Assembly: GCF_009765275.1 (NCBI RefSeq)
Contig: NZ_VOPH01000002.1
Coordinates: 310,001-374,000 of the forward strand
Origin: Chachezhania sediminis
GTDB taxonomy: Bacteria > Pseudomonadota > Alphaproteobacteria > Rhodobacterales > Rhodobacteraceae
Reading direction: 5' to 3'
Length of the DNA: 64,000 nt
Position numbers and translations under genes: made by a program. The notes below the pieces were generated by a model. It had not been told where the DNA came from. It made no database searches and saw only the letters and a program-made list of their open reading frames with translations. Below, in pieces: positions 34,771 to 44,734 of the stretch (position 1 is the first letter of the stretch; each line of letters opens with the position of its first letter).

Positions 34771-37700
34771 TTACTCCGCCGGAACTGCTTCGGCGGTGAA
34801 GCCCAGCGGGACTTTCAGATGCGGCAGCATCTCTTTCGGGCAGAGCTGCAGGAACAGGCCCTTCTCGACCTCCCAGTGCTGCAGGATCGAGGCAGCACGG
34901 CGGCTGCCGGTTTCCGCCGCATGGCGTTGGATCAGTTCTTCCAGCTGCGCTTCCCAGTGCGGGTCCGTGACCCGGCCCATGACCAGCGTGTCCGGGTTGA
35001 CCAGACGGCGCACCTCGCCATCGGGGTCGTAGATATAGGCCATGCCGCCCGTCATCCCTGCCCCGAAATTGGCGCCGATCCGCCCCAGGATCACGGCCAC
35101 GCCCCCGGTCATGTATTCGCACCCGTTCGTGCCGCAGCCTTCGACCACGACCTTCGCACCCGAGTTCCGCACCGCAAAGCGTTCGCCCGCACGGCCGGCA
35201 GCAAAGAGGAAGCCGTCGGTCGCCCCGTAAAGAACCGTGTTGCCGATGATCGTGTTCTCGTCCGCAATCAGCGGGCTGACCTGCGGCGGACGCACGATGA
35301 TCGTGCCGCCAGACAGGCCCTTGCCGACATAGTCGTTGGCATCGCCCGACACCTCGATCCGCAGGCCGGGTGCCGCGAAGGCGCCCAGGGACTGGCCGGC
35401 AGAGCCCTGCAGCTTGACTGTCAGGTGGTCCGGCTGCAGTCCGTTGTTGCGCATGCCGAAGCGGCGCACCAGTTCGGACGAGGTCCGCGTGCCCACCGTG
35501 CGGTGCGTGTTCTGCACCGCATAGTAAAGCTGCATCTTCTCGCGGTCTTCCAGGAACCGGCTGGCATCCTTGACGATCTGGGCGTCCAGCGTGTCGGGCA
35601 CCGGATTCCGCGGCTTGTCGCGGTTGTAGACGATCTTGGACGCGCCATCGACCGTGATCAGCAGCGGGTTCAGGTCCAGGTCATCGAGATGCGCGGCCCC
35701 GCGCGACACCTGCGCCAAGAGGTCCGCCCGGCCGATCACCTCGTCCAGCGACCGCGCGCCGATCTCGGCCAGCAGTTCCCGGACTTCCTGCGCGTAGAAG
35801 GTGATCAGGTTCACCACCTTGTCTGCATTGCCGGTGAACTTCTCTCGCAGGCGCGGGTCCTGGGTGCAGACGCCCACCGGACAGGTGTTCGACTGGCACT
35901 GGCGCACCATGATGCAGCCCATCGCGATCAGCGCGGCGGTGCCGATGCCGAATTCCTCGGCCCCCATCATCGCCGCCATGACGATGTCGCGCCCCGTGCG
36001 AAGACCGCCATCGGTCCGCAGCGTGACCCGGTCGCGAAGCTTGTTCATCGCCAGGACCTGGTGCGCCTCGGTCAGGCCCATTTCCCAGGGCAGGCCCGCA
36101 TGCTTGATCGACGTCGCGGGCGAGGCGCCGGTGCCGCCATTGTGGCCCGAAATCAGGATCACGTCGGCCTTGGCCTTGGCCACGCCGGCGGCGATGGTGC
36201 CCACGCCCGAAGACGCCACCAATTTCACCGTCACCTTGGCGCGCGGGTTGATCTGTTTCAGGTCATAGATCAGCTGCGCCAGGTCCTCGATCGAGTAGAT
36301 GTCGTGGTGCGGCGGGGGGCTGATCAGCGTCACGCCCTTGGTCGAGTGCCGCAGCCGGGCGATCAGGTCGGTGACCTTCATGCCCGGAAGCTGGCCGCCC
36401 TCGCCGGGCTTGGCGCCCTGAGCCACCTTGATCTCAAGCTCTTCGCAGTGGTTCAGGTACTCGGCGGTCACGCCGAACCGGCCCGATGCCACCTGCTTGA
36501 TCTTGGCCGACGGGTTGTCGCCGTTGGCCTCCGGAACGAAATGCGCCGGATCTTCGCCGCCCTCGCCGGAATCCGACTTGGCTCCGATCCGGTTCATGGC
36601 GACGTTCAGCGTCTTGTGCGCCTCTGGGCTCAGCGCACCCAGGGACATGCCCGGCGTCACGAAGCGCTTGCGGATCGAGGTGATCGATTCCACCTCTTCC
36701 AGCGGGACCGGGCGGCCCAGCGGCTTGATGTCCAGCAGGTCGCGCAGATGGATCGGCGGGTTGTCACGCAGAAGCTTGGAATAGGTCTTCCAGATCTCGA
36801 AGGATCCGCGCGACACGGCCGATTGCAGCAAGTGCATGGTCGTCGCTTCCCAGGCGTGCTTTTCGCCGCTGGCCCGCGCCTTGTAGAATCCGCCGATGGG
36901 CATGATGTCGGTGCCCGACGTCCAGCCGCGCTTGTGGATCTCTTCCGCCTTGTGCTGGATACCCGTCACGCCGATGCCGGAAATCCGGCTGGTCATGCCC
37001 GGGAAAAATTCCGCGACCATGGCGCGGCTAAGACCCACGGCTTCGAAGTTCAGCCCGCCGCGATAGGACGAGATGACGGAGATCCCCATCTTCGACATGA
37101 TCTTCAAGAGACCCTGGTCGATGGCCTCGCGGTAGCGGGATACAGCCTCGGTCAGGGGGCCGTCCAGCAGGCCGCGGCGAATGCGTTCGGCGATGGAATC
37201 CTCGGCCAGGTAGGGGTTCACGATGGTGGCGCCGCAGCCGATCAGCACCGCGAAGTAATGCGGATCGATGCATTCGGCGGCGCGGACGTTCAGCGAACAG
37301 AAGGTCCGAAGCCCGTTCCGCGTCAGGTGCGAGTGCACGGCGCTGGTGGCCAGGATCATCGGCATGGCGATCTTGCCGTCGCCCGACTTGTGATCGGTCA
37401 GGACAAGGTGACCTGCGCCCGAACGCACGGCATCCTCGGCCTCGGCCCGGATCCGGTCAAGCCCCTTGCGGAGAGCACCCGTTCCGGCCTCGAAGGTGCA
37501 GTCGATCTCGACCAGGGGCGCGTTGAACTGTTCGACCAGCCTGTCCCACTGGGCGTTGCCCACGAAGGGGCTCTCCAGAACGATGATCTCGGTCTGGCTG
37601 CTGTCTTCGTCCAGCACGTTCTTCAGGTTGCCGAACCGCGTCTTCAGGCTCATCACCCGGAATTCGCGCAGGCTGTCGATCGGCGGGTTGGTCACCTGGC

Positions 37701-39309
37701 TGAAGTTCTGCCGGAAGAAGTGGCTGAGCGGACGGTACTGCTTGGACAGGACCGCGGGCGGCGTGTCGTCTCCCATCGATGCCAGGGCTTCCTTCGCGTC
37801 CTCGACCATGGGCGACAGGATCTGCTCCAGGTCTTCCATGGTATAGCCGGCCGCGATCTGCCGCTTGCGCAGCTCCTCGCCTTCGAACAGCGGCGTTTCC
37901 ACGGCCTTGGCCAGTTCGGCGTCGGCATCGTTGATCTTGCCGACCCAGTCGCCGAAGGGCTGCGCCGCCGCCAGCTTGTCCTTGATGTCGGCATCGTGGA
38001 ACAGCGTGCCCGTGGCCATATCGACGGCGATCATCTGGCCAGGGCCAAGCGCGCCCTTCTCGACGACCGATGCTTCTTCCGGCGGGACCATCCCGGCCTC
38101 GGAGCCGGCGATCAGCAGGCCGTCGCCCGTCACGACATAGCGCATCGGACGCAGACCGTTCCGGTCAAGCCCGGCGCAGACCCACCGTCCGTCGGTCATG
38201 GCAAGGGCCGCGGGACCGTCCCAGGGCTCCATGACCGAGTTGCAGTAGGAATACATGTCCCGCCAGGCGTCCGACAGTTCGACCGCCTGCTTGGACCAGC
38301 TTTCCGGGACCAGCATCGTCTTGGCCATGGGCGCGGACCGGCCGGCGCGCACCAGGACCTCGAACACGGCATCGAGTGCCGCGGAATCGGACGATCCCTG
38401 CGGGATGATCGGCTTGATCTCCTCGGCGAGGTCCCCGAACGTGGCAGAGGCCATGCGGATCTCGTGGCTCTTCATCCAGTTGACGTTGCCCTTCAGCGTG
38501 TTGATCTCGCCGTTATGGGCCAGCATGCGGAAGGGCTGCGCCAACCACCATTGCGGGAAGGTGTTGGTCGAATAGCGTTGGTGATAGATCGCGAAGGCGC
38601 TTTCGAACCGCGGATCCATCAGGTCGGGATAGAAGACGGCAACCTGTTCGGCCAGCATCATGCCCTTGTAGATGATCGACCGGCAGGACAGCGAGGCGAG
38701 GTAGAGGCTGGAAATGCCTTCCGCCTGCGCCGCCTTCTCGATCCGGCGGCGGATGACATAGAGCTCGCGCTCGAAGGTTTCCTCGTCCACGCCCTTGGCG
38801 TTCGAAATCAGGATCTGCTCCATCTCTGGCCGGGTGGCATTGGCCTTCTCGCCCAGGCAGGTGATGTCGACGGGAACGTGGCGCCAGCCATAGATATAGT
38901 AGCCCATCCGCAGGACTTCGCGCTCCACGATGGTCCGGCAGGATTCCTGTGCGCCGAAATCGGTGCGCGGCAGGAAGACCTGGCCTACGGCGAACAGCTC
39001 GTCCATACGCGGCTCGTGCCCGGTGCGCTTGATCTGGTCATAGAAGAAGGCCACCGGCAACTGGACGTGGATGCCCGCGCCATCGCCGGTCTTGCCGTCA
39101 GCATCGACCGCGCCGCGGTGCCAGATCGCCTTCAGCGCCTCGATGCCGGACTCGACCACCTTGCGGCTTTTCTGACCGTCGATGGAGACCACAAGACCGA
39201 CGCCGCAGGACGAATGCTCGTCTTCTGGGGAATACATGCCGTATTCCGCCATCCACTTGCGCTTCTCTTCCTCGGCCCGGACCCAGGCTTCGTTATATTC
39301 CACCATCAT
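34771..39309 (-). CDS. gltB: Glutamate synthase large subunit GltB
   Basis: 1512 aa. Class-II glutamine amidotransferase domain whose mature N-terminal Cys is Cys35 in EHSSCGVGLV after a propeptide; central and FMN-binding synthase domains (GVGTIAAGVAKAKADVILIS, GHNGGTGASP); 3Fe-4S ligands in CIMVRQCQSNTCPVGVC; C-terminal GXGXG beta-helix domain. Converts glutamine plus 2-oxoglutarate to two glutamates with GltD. ATGATG start with GGAGG upstream. Two GFA-type genes separate it from gltD on the same strand. Confidence 0.97.
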   Translation of the reverse strand: MMVEYNEAWVRAEEEKRKWMAEYGMYSPEDEHSSCGVGLVVSIDGQKSRKVVESGIEALKAIWHRGAVDADGKTGDGAGIHVQLPVAFFYDQIKRTGHEPRMDELFAVGQVFLPRTDFGAQESCRTIVEREVLRMGYYIYGWRHVPVDITCLGEKANATRPEMEQILISNAKGVDEETFERELYVIRRRIEKAAQAEGISSLYLASLSCRSIIYKGMMLAEQVAVFYPDLMDPRFESAFAIYHQRYSTNTFPQWWLAQPFRMLAHNGEINTLKGNVNWMKSHEIRMASATFGDLAEEIKPIIPQGSSDSAALDAVFEVLVRAGRSAPMAKTMLVPESWSKQAVELSDAWRDMYSYCNSVMEPWDGPAALAMTDGRWVCAGLDRNGLRPMRYVVTGDGLLIAGSEAGMVPPEEASVVEKGALGPGQMIAVDMATGTLFHDADIKDKLAAAQPFGDWVGKINDADAELAKAVETPLFEGEELRKRQIAAGYTMEDLEQILSPMVEDAKEALASMGDDTPPAVLSKQYRPLSHFFRQNFSQVTNPPIDSLREFRVMSLKTRFGNLKNVLDEDSSQTEIIVLESPFVGNAQWDRLVEQFNAPLVEIDCTFEAGTGALRKGLDRIRAEAEDAVRSGAGHLVLTDHKSGDGKIAMPMILATSAVHSHLTRNGLRTFCSLNVRAAECIDPHYFAVLIGCGATIVNPYLAEDSIAERIRRGLLDGPLTEAVSRYREAIDQGLLKIMSKMGISVISSYRGGLNFEAVGLSRAMVAEFFPGMTSRISGIGVTGIQHKAEEIHKRGWTSGTDIMPIGGFYKARASGEKHAWEATTMHLLQSAVSRGSFEIWKTYSKLLRDNPPIHLRDLLDIKPLGRPVPLEEVESITSIRKRFVTPGMSLGALSPEAHKTLNVAMNRIGAKSDSGEGGEDPAHFVPEANGDNPSAKIKQVASGRFGVTAEYLNHCEELEIKVAQGAKPGEGGQLPGMKVTDLIARLRHSTKGVTLISPPPHHDIYSIEDLAQLIYDLKQINPRAKVTVKLVASSGVGTIAAGVAKAKADVILISGHNGGTGASPATSIKHAGLPWEMGLTEAHQVLAMNKLRDRVTLRTDGGLRTGRDIVMAAMMGAEEFGIGTAALIAMGCIMVRQCQSNTCPVGVCTQDPRLREKFTGNADKVVNLITFYAQEVRELLAEIGARSLDEVIGRADLLAQVSRGAAHLDDLDLNPLLITVDGASKIVYNRDKPRNPVPDTLDAQIVKDASRFLEDREKMQLYYAVQNTHRTVGTRTSSELVRRFGMRNNGLQPDHLTVKLQGSAGQSLGAFAAPGLRIEVSGDANDYVGKGLSGGTIIVRPPQVSPLIADENTIIGNTVLYGATDGFLFAAGRAGERFAVRNSGAKVVVEGCGTNGCEYMTGGVAVILGRIGANFGAGMTGGMAYIYDPDGEVRRLVNPDTLVMGRVTDPHWEAQLEELIQRHAAETGSRRAASILQHWEVEKGLFLQLCPKEMLPHLKVPLGFTAEAVPAE

Positions 39310-39381
39310 CGACCTCCTTCGCTGGCTGGCCGCACCCGCAGTGCGACGTGGCCCGCTCGCTCAAACCTGTCCTCCGGGGAC

Positions 39382-39499
39382 GGGGGCGCCGCCCCCGCCC
39401 GGGCCTTCCGGCCCGGACTCCCCCGGAGGTATTTTCAAAGAGAAGAAGCACCGGACGCGCGCCCCCTTCTTCTCTTTCCAAATACCTCCCGCCGGAGGC
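39382..39499. repeat. Modular inverted-repeat element, copy 5
   Basis: GGGGGC/GCCCCC hairpin (39382-39396), CCGGGCC/GGCCCGG hairpin, arm GGAGGTATTTTCAAAGAGAAG, spacer, arm CTTCTTCTCTTTCCAAATA then CCTCC, and a CGCCGGAGGC end. Between the gltB start and the 3' end of the downstream-numbered GFA gene. Confidence 0.85.
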
Positions 39500-39525
39500 A
39501 TCCGACGCTGCGGCGCTGGCCGCGG

Positions 39526-39966
39526 TCAGTTGCCTTCAGGCGCGATCCCGAAGGCCGCCATCACCTGGGCCTCGGTCATCTTCTTCGTGTCGCCGGCAAA
39601 GGCGTGGCCCGAGGGCTTCGAGTCTATGTAGATCTCGGTCGTCAGCGTCAGGCCTTCGAGGCTGTCGAGAGAGCCGCCGGCCATGCTCAGGAAGCCGGCC
39701 GCGGGGCCGTCGCCGACGGTCCGGTAAAACAGGCTGGACCCGCAGGTGCCGCAGAAGCCGCGTTCCGCCCAGTCCGAGGACCTGTAGGTGCGTATGTTCT
39801 CTGCGCCTTCCCAGGTGACGCTGTCGGGGGGCGTGTCGAAGCCGAACTCCACCCCGCCCGAGAACTTGCGGCACATTCCGCAATGGCAGGCATCGTAATG
39901 GTCCGGCGCCTGCACCAGCGTGTAGCGGACCGCGCCGCAAAGGCATCCGCCCGTAGTGCAGATCAT
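39526..39966 (-). CDS. GFA/CENP-V family zinc protein (second of pair)
   Basis: 146 aa. Zn-binding cysteines in GGCLCGAVRY, CHCGMCRKFSG and GFCGTCGSSLFYR match the glutathione-dependent formaldehyde-activating (GFA) / CENP-V fold. Substrate unknown; GFA activity is disputed for many members. ATG 39966 overlaps the neighbouring paralogue by 4 bases. Same strand as gltD and gltB. Confidence 0.88.
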   Translation of the reverse strand: MICTTGGCLCGAVRYTLVQAPDHYDACHCGMCRKFSGGVEFGFDTPPDSVTWEGAENIRTYRSSDWAERGFCGTCGSSLFYRTVGDGPAAGFLSMAGGSLDSLEGLTLTTEIYIDSKPSGHAFAGDTKKMTEAQVMAAFGIAPEGN

Positions 39967-40409
39967 GACGGCGACTCCTCGTAGGAAAAGCGGCGGCGGG
40001 CCTCTTCCGCGGTCATGCGGGTGTGCTCGCCGGCGATGGCAAAGCTGTCCGGGGCCATGTCGACATAGATCTCGCCCCGAAGGTCGAAGCCCGAAGTATC
40101 GTCGAAAAGGCCGATCGGCACCTCGTAGTTGCCCTTGTGCGGACCTTCCGCCGTCACCCGATACCAGAGATGGCCGCCGCAGCGGTCGCACCAGGCGCGT
40201 TCGGCCCAAGACGAGGACTGGTAGCGGCGGATCAGGCTTTCGCCGGTCCAGGTGATGTCTGCCTCGGGGACCGAGACGGCAACGAAGGCCGTGCCCGTCC
40301 AGTGCTGGCACATCCCGCAATGGCAGGCACCGTAGTCACGGCGCACGCCGCGAGCGGCGAAACTCACCGCCCCGCACAGGCATTGCCCCGATCTGTCGAT
40401 GCCGCTCAT
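39963..40409 (-). CDS. GFA/CENP-V family zinc protein (first of pair)
   Basis: 148 aa, a diverged paralogue of its neighbour: GQCLCGAVSF, CHCGMCQHWTG and AWCDRCGGHLWYR carry the same Cys pattern, and the C-terminal IAGEHTRMTAEEA resembles FAGDTKKMTEAQV next door. Probably a tandem duplication. ATG 40409 lies 17 bases past the gltD stop, so it is in the gltD transcription unit. Confidence 0.88.
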   Translation of the reverse strand: MSGIDRSGQCLCGAVSFAARGVRRDYGACHCGMCQHWTGTAFVAVSVPEADITWTGESLIRRYQSSSWAERAWCDRCGGHLWYRVTAEGPHKGNYEVPIGLFDDTSGFDLRGEIYVDMAPDSFAIAGEHTRMTAEEARRRFSYEESPS

Positions 40410-40426
40410 CGCGCCCCGTGCTCCGC

Positions 40427-41860
40427 TTACTCGGCCGCGACCGCGGCCCTGGCGTCCAGGTCCTTCAGCAGGGCCGCCGCGCAATCGCGCCCGTCGCGGA
40501 TCGCCCAGACGACCAGAGAGGCGCCGCGGACGATGTCGCCCACTGCGTAGACCCCAGGCAGCGCCGTGCGCCCGGACGTGAATTCCGCCTTAACCGTGCC
40601 CCAGCGGGTCACTTCCAGCGCGGGTTCGTCCCAGAGCGCCGGCAGGTCCTCGGGCTCGAAGCCCAGGGCCTTGATCACCAGCTCGGCCGGTTCGACATAG
40701 TCGGCGCCTTCCATCGGCACCGGCGACTGCCGGCCGGTCGCGTCCGGCGGCCCGAGGCGCATCTTCTGCACCATCACGCCCGACACCGCATCGCCGGCAA
40801 AGCCCTTGGGCGCCGACAGCCATTCGAAGATCACGCCTTCTTCCTCGGCGTTCTGCACCTCGCGCTGCGAGCCCGGCATGTTGGCCCGGTCGCGGCGATA
40901 GAGGCATTTCACGCTGACCGCGCCCTGGCGGATCGAGGTGCGGACACAGTCCATGGCTGTGTCGCCGCCGCCGATGACGACGACGCGCTTGCCCTTGGCA
41001 TTCAGAGTGCCGTCCTCGTATTCCGGGACGGTGTCGCCGAAGGACACGCGGTTCGAGGCGGTCAGGAAATCGATGGCGCGGACGATGCCGGCGGCCCCCG
41101 ATCCCGGCCCTTCCAGATCGCGCGATTTGTAGACGCCGGTCGCGACGATCACGGCGTCATGTTTGGCGCGGATATCGGCAAAGGTCATGTCCTTGCCCAC
41201 GTCGCAATTCATAACGAAGGTCACGCCGCCCTGTTCCAGCTGGTCCATGCGCCGCATCACGACGTCCTTTTCCAGCTTGAAGCCGGGGATGCCGTAGGTC
41301 AGCAGACCGCCGCCGCGGTCGTAACGGTCATAGACCGTGACCTGCAGACCGGCACGGCGCAGCATGTCGGCCGCCGCCAGCCCGCCGGGGCCCGCGCCGA
41401 TGATGCCCACGCTTTCGGGGCGTTCCTGGGCCGGGGACGGCGGCTTGACCCAGCCTTCTTCCCAGGCGGTGTCGGTGATGTACTTTTCCACCGCGCCGAT
41501 GGTGACGGTGCCATGGCCCGACTGTTCGATGACGCAGGAGCCTTCGCACAGGCGGTCCTGCGGGCAGATGCGGCCGCAGATCTCCGGGAAGGTGTTGGTC
41601 GCCTGCGAGACCTTGTAGGCCTCTTCCAGCCGGCCGGTCGCGGTCAGGCGCAGCCAGTCGGGGATGTTGTTCTGCAGCGGGCAGTGGTTCTGGCAATAGG
41701 GCACGCCGCATTGCGAACAGCGCGACGACTGTTCCTTCGCCTTGGCATCGGCGAATTCGGCATAGATCTCAAGGAAATCGCCGCGGCGCGCCTCGGCTGC
41801 CCGCTTTTCGGGCATGTCGCGGGTCACGTCGACGAATTTCAGCATCGGCTCCTTGGCCAC
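40427..41860 (-). CDS. gltD: Glutamate synthase small subunit GltD
   Basis: 477 aa. Two N-terminal 4Fe-4S Cys clusters (CSQCGVPYCQNHCP; CGRICPQDRLCEGSC), FAD loop GAGPGGLAAADML and NADPH loop GGGDTAMDC. Supplies electrons to GltB. I use GTG 41860 (VAKEPMLKFV), which has a GGAGGA site 7 bases upstream, rather than the longer frame to 41941. First gene of gltD-gfa-gfa-(gap)-gltB. Confidence 0.96.
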   Translation of the reverse strand: MAKEPMLKFVDVTRDMPEKRAAEARRGDFLEIYAEFADAKAKEQSSRCSQCGVPYCQNHCPLQNNIPDWLRLTATGRLEEAYKVSQATNTFPEICGRICPQDRLCEGSCVIEQSGHGTVTIGAVEKYITDTAWEEGWVKPPSPAQERPESVGIIGAGPGGLAAADMLRRAGLQVTVYDRYDRGGGLLTYGIPGFKLEKDVVMRRMDQLEQGGVTFVMNCDVGKDMTFADIRAKHDAVIVATGVYKSRDLEGPGSGAAGIVRAIDFLTASNRVSFGDTVPEYEDGTLNAKGKRVVVIGGGDTAMDCVRTSIRQGAVSVKCLYRRDRANMPGSQREVQNAEEEGVIFEWLSAPKGFAGDAVSGVMVQKMRLGPPDATGRQSPVPMEGADYVEPAELVIKALGFEPEDLPALWDEPALEVTRWGTVKAEFTSGRTALPGVYAVGDIVRGASLVVWAIRDGRDCAAALLKDLDARAAVAAE

Positions 41861-42170
41861 GGCATTCCTCCTTATCGGCCGTCTGGCGCCGGTCCGATCC
41901 TGAATTGATCGCGTACCGGCCCTAACCTGGCCCTCAGTCATCCCCGGCGCAAAGGCCCTGTGATTTCCCGGTCTATTAGACGCATTCCGACGATATGAAA
42001 AGTCAGTACTTATGACCTAAATAGCGAAAAATACTCGCCTGGCGCCGCCGCTGATCGAAAAAGGTTGAAAATTAGGTTTCAAACCGGACCCAACAGCAAG
42101 CTTTCCTTTTTCTGGCAAGCGCCTATACCTCGACCGCGAGGGAGATTGCACGAACGAGGTCCGGTCGTCT
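41861..42170. other. 310-base divergent promoter region between gltD and uppP
   Basis: No gene. The middle (about 41980-42090) is much more AT-rich than the surroundings (runs such as ATGAAAAGTCAGTACTTATG and GAAAATTAGG). Promoters for gltD (minus) and uppP (plus) must lie here, but I can see no convincing -35/-10, NtrC or sigma-54 site. Confidence 0.5.
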
Positions 42171-42986
42171 ATGTCGTTGTTTCAACTGATACTTGTCGCA
42201 GTCATCCAGGGCATTACCGAGTTTCTTCCGATCTCGTCCTCTGGTCACCTGATTCTGTTGCCCGGCCTGACCGGGATGGAAGATCAAGGACAGGTGATCG
42301 ACGTCGCGGTCCATGTGGGGACGCTTTTCGCGGTTGTGCTGTATTTCTGGGCAGACGTGAAAGTTGCGCTGATCGGGACCGGGCGCATGCTGACCGGCCG
42401 TCTGGACACGCCGGGCGCGCGGCTGGCACTGCAACTGGTCGTGGCTACGATTCCGGTGATCGTCGCGGGCTTCATCCTCCATGAAACCGGGCTGTCGGAC
42501 GCGATGCGGTCGGTCAAGACCATCGCCTGGACGACGCTGGTCTTCGGCGTGGTGCTGTACGTCGCCGACCAGTGGGGGGCGACCGACAAGGGTGCCGGGG
42601 ACTGGACCGTGGGCCGGGCCCTGATCGTCGGGCTGTTGCAGGCGGTGGCTCTGATCCCCGGGACCTCGCGGTCGGGGATCACCATGACCGGCGGCCGGAT
42701 GCTGGGCTTCAACCGGCACGAGGCGGCGCGCTTTGCCATGCTGATGTCGATCCCGACGATCATGGCGTCTGGTCTGCTGCTGGGGATGGACGTCGTGAAG
42801 GACGCCGACGTCTCCATGGCCAAGGACGCGGCCATCGCGGCGGTCTTTGCCTTCATCTCGGCCCTGCTGGCGCTGTGGGGGATGATGAAGATGCTCGAAA
42901 AGATCAGCTTCACGCCTTACGTCATCTATCGCCTGGTCCTGGGCGCCTTCCTGCTGGTCTACGTCTACGTGTTCCACGCGGCATGA
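42171..42986 (+). CDS. uppP: Undecaprenyl-diphosphatase UppP (BacA)
   Basis: 271 aa, about eight membrane helices. GITEFLPISSSGHLIL and ALIPGTSRSGITMTGGRMLG are the two conserved catalytic motifs. It recycles undecaprenyl diphosphate for peptidoglycan and polysaccharide synthesis and can confer bacitracin tolerance. Coupled to the next gene by an ATGA overlap. Confidence 0.96.
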   Translation: MSLFQLILVAVIQGITEFLPISSSGHLILLPGLTGMEDQGQVIDVAVHVGTLFAVVLYFWADVKVALIGTGRMLTGRLDTPGARLALQLVVATIPVIVAGFILHETGLSDAMRSVKTIAWTTLVFGVVLYVADQWGATDKGAGDWTVGRALIVGLLQAVALIPGTSRSGITMTGGRMLGFNRHEAARFAMLMSIPTIMASGLLLGMDVVKDADVSMAKDAAIAAVFAFISALLALWGMMKMLEKISFTPYVIYRLVLGAFLLVYVYVFHAA

Positions 42987-43531
42987 CAGGACGGGTGACC
43001 ATCCGAGCGGCCCTTGCTCTGGCGGCGCTGCTGATCGGCGGCGCCCCGGCCCTGGGGCAAAGCATCGGGCGGCCTGTCCGGCCGCTGCTGCCGATCGTGA
43101 AGGTTGAAAACGAACCCGTCATGCGCGGAATCGATGCGCTGATCTTGTCGTTCCGCATCATGGGCCCGGCCATGCCGCCCCCGGTCGACGGAGAGCAGCC
43201 CAAGCCCAACTTCGCCTTCGTCGCCGGCGAGGGCTATATCGTGGGCGGTCACCCGACAGAGAAAAGCGTGGCCATCTTTCCCGAGCCGCTGCGCGAAGTG
43301 ATGATGGCCCAGGACGCGGGTGCGCAGACCTGCGTGCTGCGGGAACTCAAACTGGACGATGGGACCACCGGCGTACTGACGGTGTCGGACCTGGATCCGG
43401 CGCGGCTGGATCTGACCTATGCCTGTTTCACCGGGGCGCTGTGGTGGCACACCTATGGAAACCTGGGCGGTTTCCAGGGCCTCGACTGGCGCGAGGCACT
43501 GGGCACGATCTACAAGCATATTTCCGGCTAG
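42983..43531 (+). CDS. Secreted protein of unknown function
   Basis: 182 aa, start at ATG 42983 overlapping uppP by 4 bases. Signal peptide (AALALAALLIGGAPALGQ). The remainder is soluble and has two cysteines (TCVLREL; TYACFTG), perhaps a disulfide, and an aromatic stretch ALWWHTYGNLGGFQ near the C-terminus. I do not recognise the family. The coupling to uppP suggests an envelope role. Confidence 0.8.
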   Translation: MTGRVTIRAALALAALLIGGAPALGQSIGRPVRPLLPIVKVENEPVMRGIDALILSFRIMGPAMPPPVDGEQPKPNFAFVAGEGYIVGGHPTEKSVAIFPEPLREVMMAQDAGAQTCVLRELKLDDGTTGVLTVSDLDPARLDLTYACFTGALWWHTYGNLGGFQGLDWREALGTIYKHISG

Positions 43532-43573
43532 GGGCGGACCCCGGCCCGAAGGCGGGGATCGGAAAGTGGGGGA

Positions 43574-44566
43574 TCAGACCCCGTCGGTCCGCATGCGCTT
43601 GGCGCTTTGCTGGATATCGTTGAACTGGCCGGCGGGGCGATAGACCCACATGTATTCTGGCAGCACTGCGTCCATCGCCGTGGGTTCGATGCCCAGATCG
43701 GCAAAGCCCCTGGCCCCTTCGGCCACGACATTGTCCGATTTCAGCATCCGCAGCTGATCGCGGGTCAGGACGCCATTCGACACGATGCCGAAGGTCGCCT
43801 TTTGCAGCATGTCGAAGCCCCAGGCCATCATCTGGGCCAGGACCATCGGCAGCGGCAACCGCGGACGGTTGCGGCGGATGGTTTCGATTACCTTGCCGAA
43901 CAGATCGTACATCGACAGCGTTTCCGGCCCGCCCAGCTCATAGACGCCGGGCGCCACGTCACTGGTCACCGCCTTTTCCACCGCCGCGGCGACATCGTCG
44001 ACATAGACCGGCTGAAGCATGGTGCCGGAGGCCACGATCGGCACGATCGGCGCGCAGGTTGCCAGCCTGGCGAATCGGTTCATCAACCCGTCTTCCGATC
44101 CGAAGATCACCGAAGGTCGCAGGATCACGGCGCCGGGCATCGACACCAGCACGCCGTCCTCGCCTTCCGCCTTGGTGCGGGCATAGTGGCTGTGGCTTTC
44201 CGCATCCGCGCCGATGGCGGAGACATGGACCATCTTGGTAATTCCGGCCTCGGCCGCCAGACGGGCGATGCGCGCGGCGCCTTCGGACTGGACGGCGTCA
44301 AAGGTCTGGGCGCCGGATTCGTTCAGGATACCCACGCAGGACACAACCGCATCGGCGCCATGCATGACAGAGGCGACGGATGCGTCGTCACGGATATTGC
44401 ACAACACCGGTTCGACCTGGCCAACGACACCATAGGGACGGACGAAGATCGCCTCGTTCGGGTGGCGGCAGGCCACCCGGACACGCCAGCCGGCCTTGGC
44501 CATGCGTCGTGCGACGTAGCGGCCGACAAAGCCCGACCCGCCGTAGATCGTCACCATCTTGGACAT
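43574..44566 (-). CDS. NDUFA9-like NAD(P)-binding protein (extended SDR)
   Basis: 330 aa. Rossmann loop YGGSGFVGRYVARRM at the N-terminus; HYARTKAEGED resembles the catalytic YxxxK; VYELGGPETLSMYDLFGKV and the C-terminal region fit the complex-I NDUFA9 type of alphaproteobacteria, thought to assist NADH dehydrogenase or quinone metabolism. ATG 44566 (MSKMVTIYG). The extension to 44629 is not supported. Confidence 0.87.
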   Translation of the reverse strand: MSKMVTIYGGSGFVGRYVARRMAKAGWRVRVACRHPNEAIFVRPYGVVGQVEPVLCNIRDDASVASVMHGADAVVSCVGILNESGAQTFDAVQSEGAARIARLAAEAGITKMVHVSAIGADAESHSHYARTKAEGEDGVLVSMPGAVILRPSVIFGSEDGLMNRFARLATCAPIVPIVASGTMLQPVYVDDVAAAVEKAVTSDVAPGVYELGGPETLSMYDLFGKVIETIRRNRPRLPLPMVLAQMMAWGFDMLQKATFGIVSNGVLTRDQLRMLKSDNVVAEGARGFADLGIEPTAMDAVLPEYMWVYRPAGQFNDIQQSAKRMRTDGV

Positions 44567-44734
44567 CGCGCGCTCCCTTGTGGCTTGAAGCTCAGACTTC
44601 GGCTTAGCTGGCCGAACGCCATGGAACAAGACGCAAAAACGCCGCGACAGGCCGGGCGGCAGTTTGCGACGGGCCGGATTTCAGGACTTTTCACGGCCCG
44701 CGAAAAAACTTCGCGAAAGGGTGTGAAAATCCGG

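Noticed and set aside
34606-39984. Very long plus-strand open frame opposite gltB (about 1790 codons)
   Set aside because: It is the antisense shadow of gltB, kept open by GC-rich codon bias; its translation is low-complexity, His/Arg/Gln-rich, without domains.
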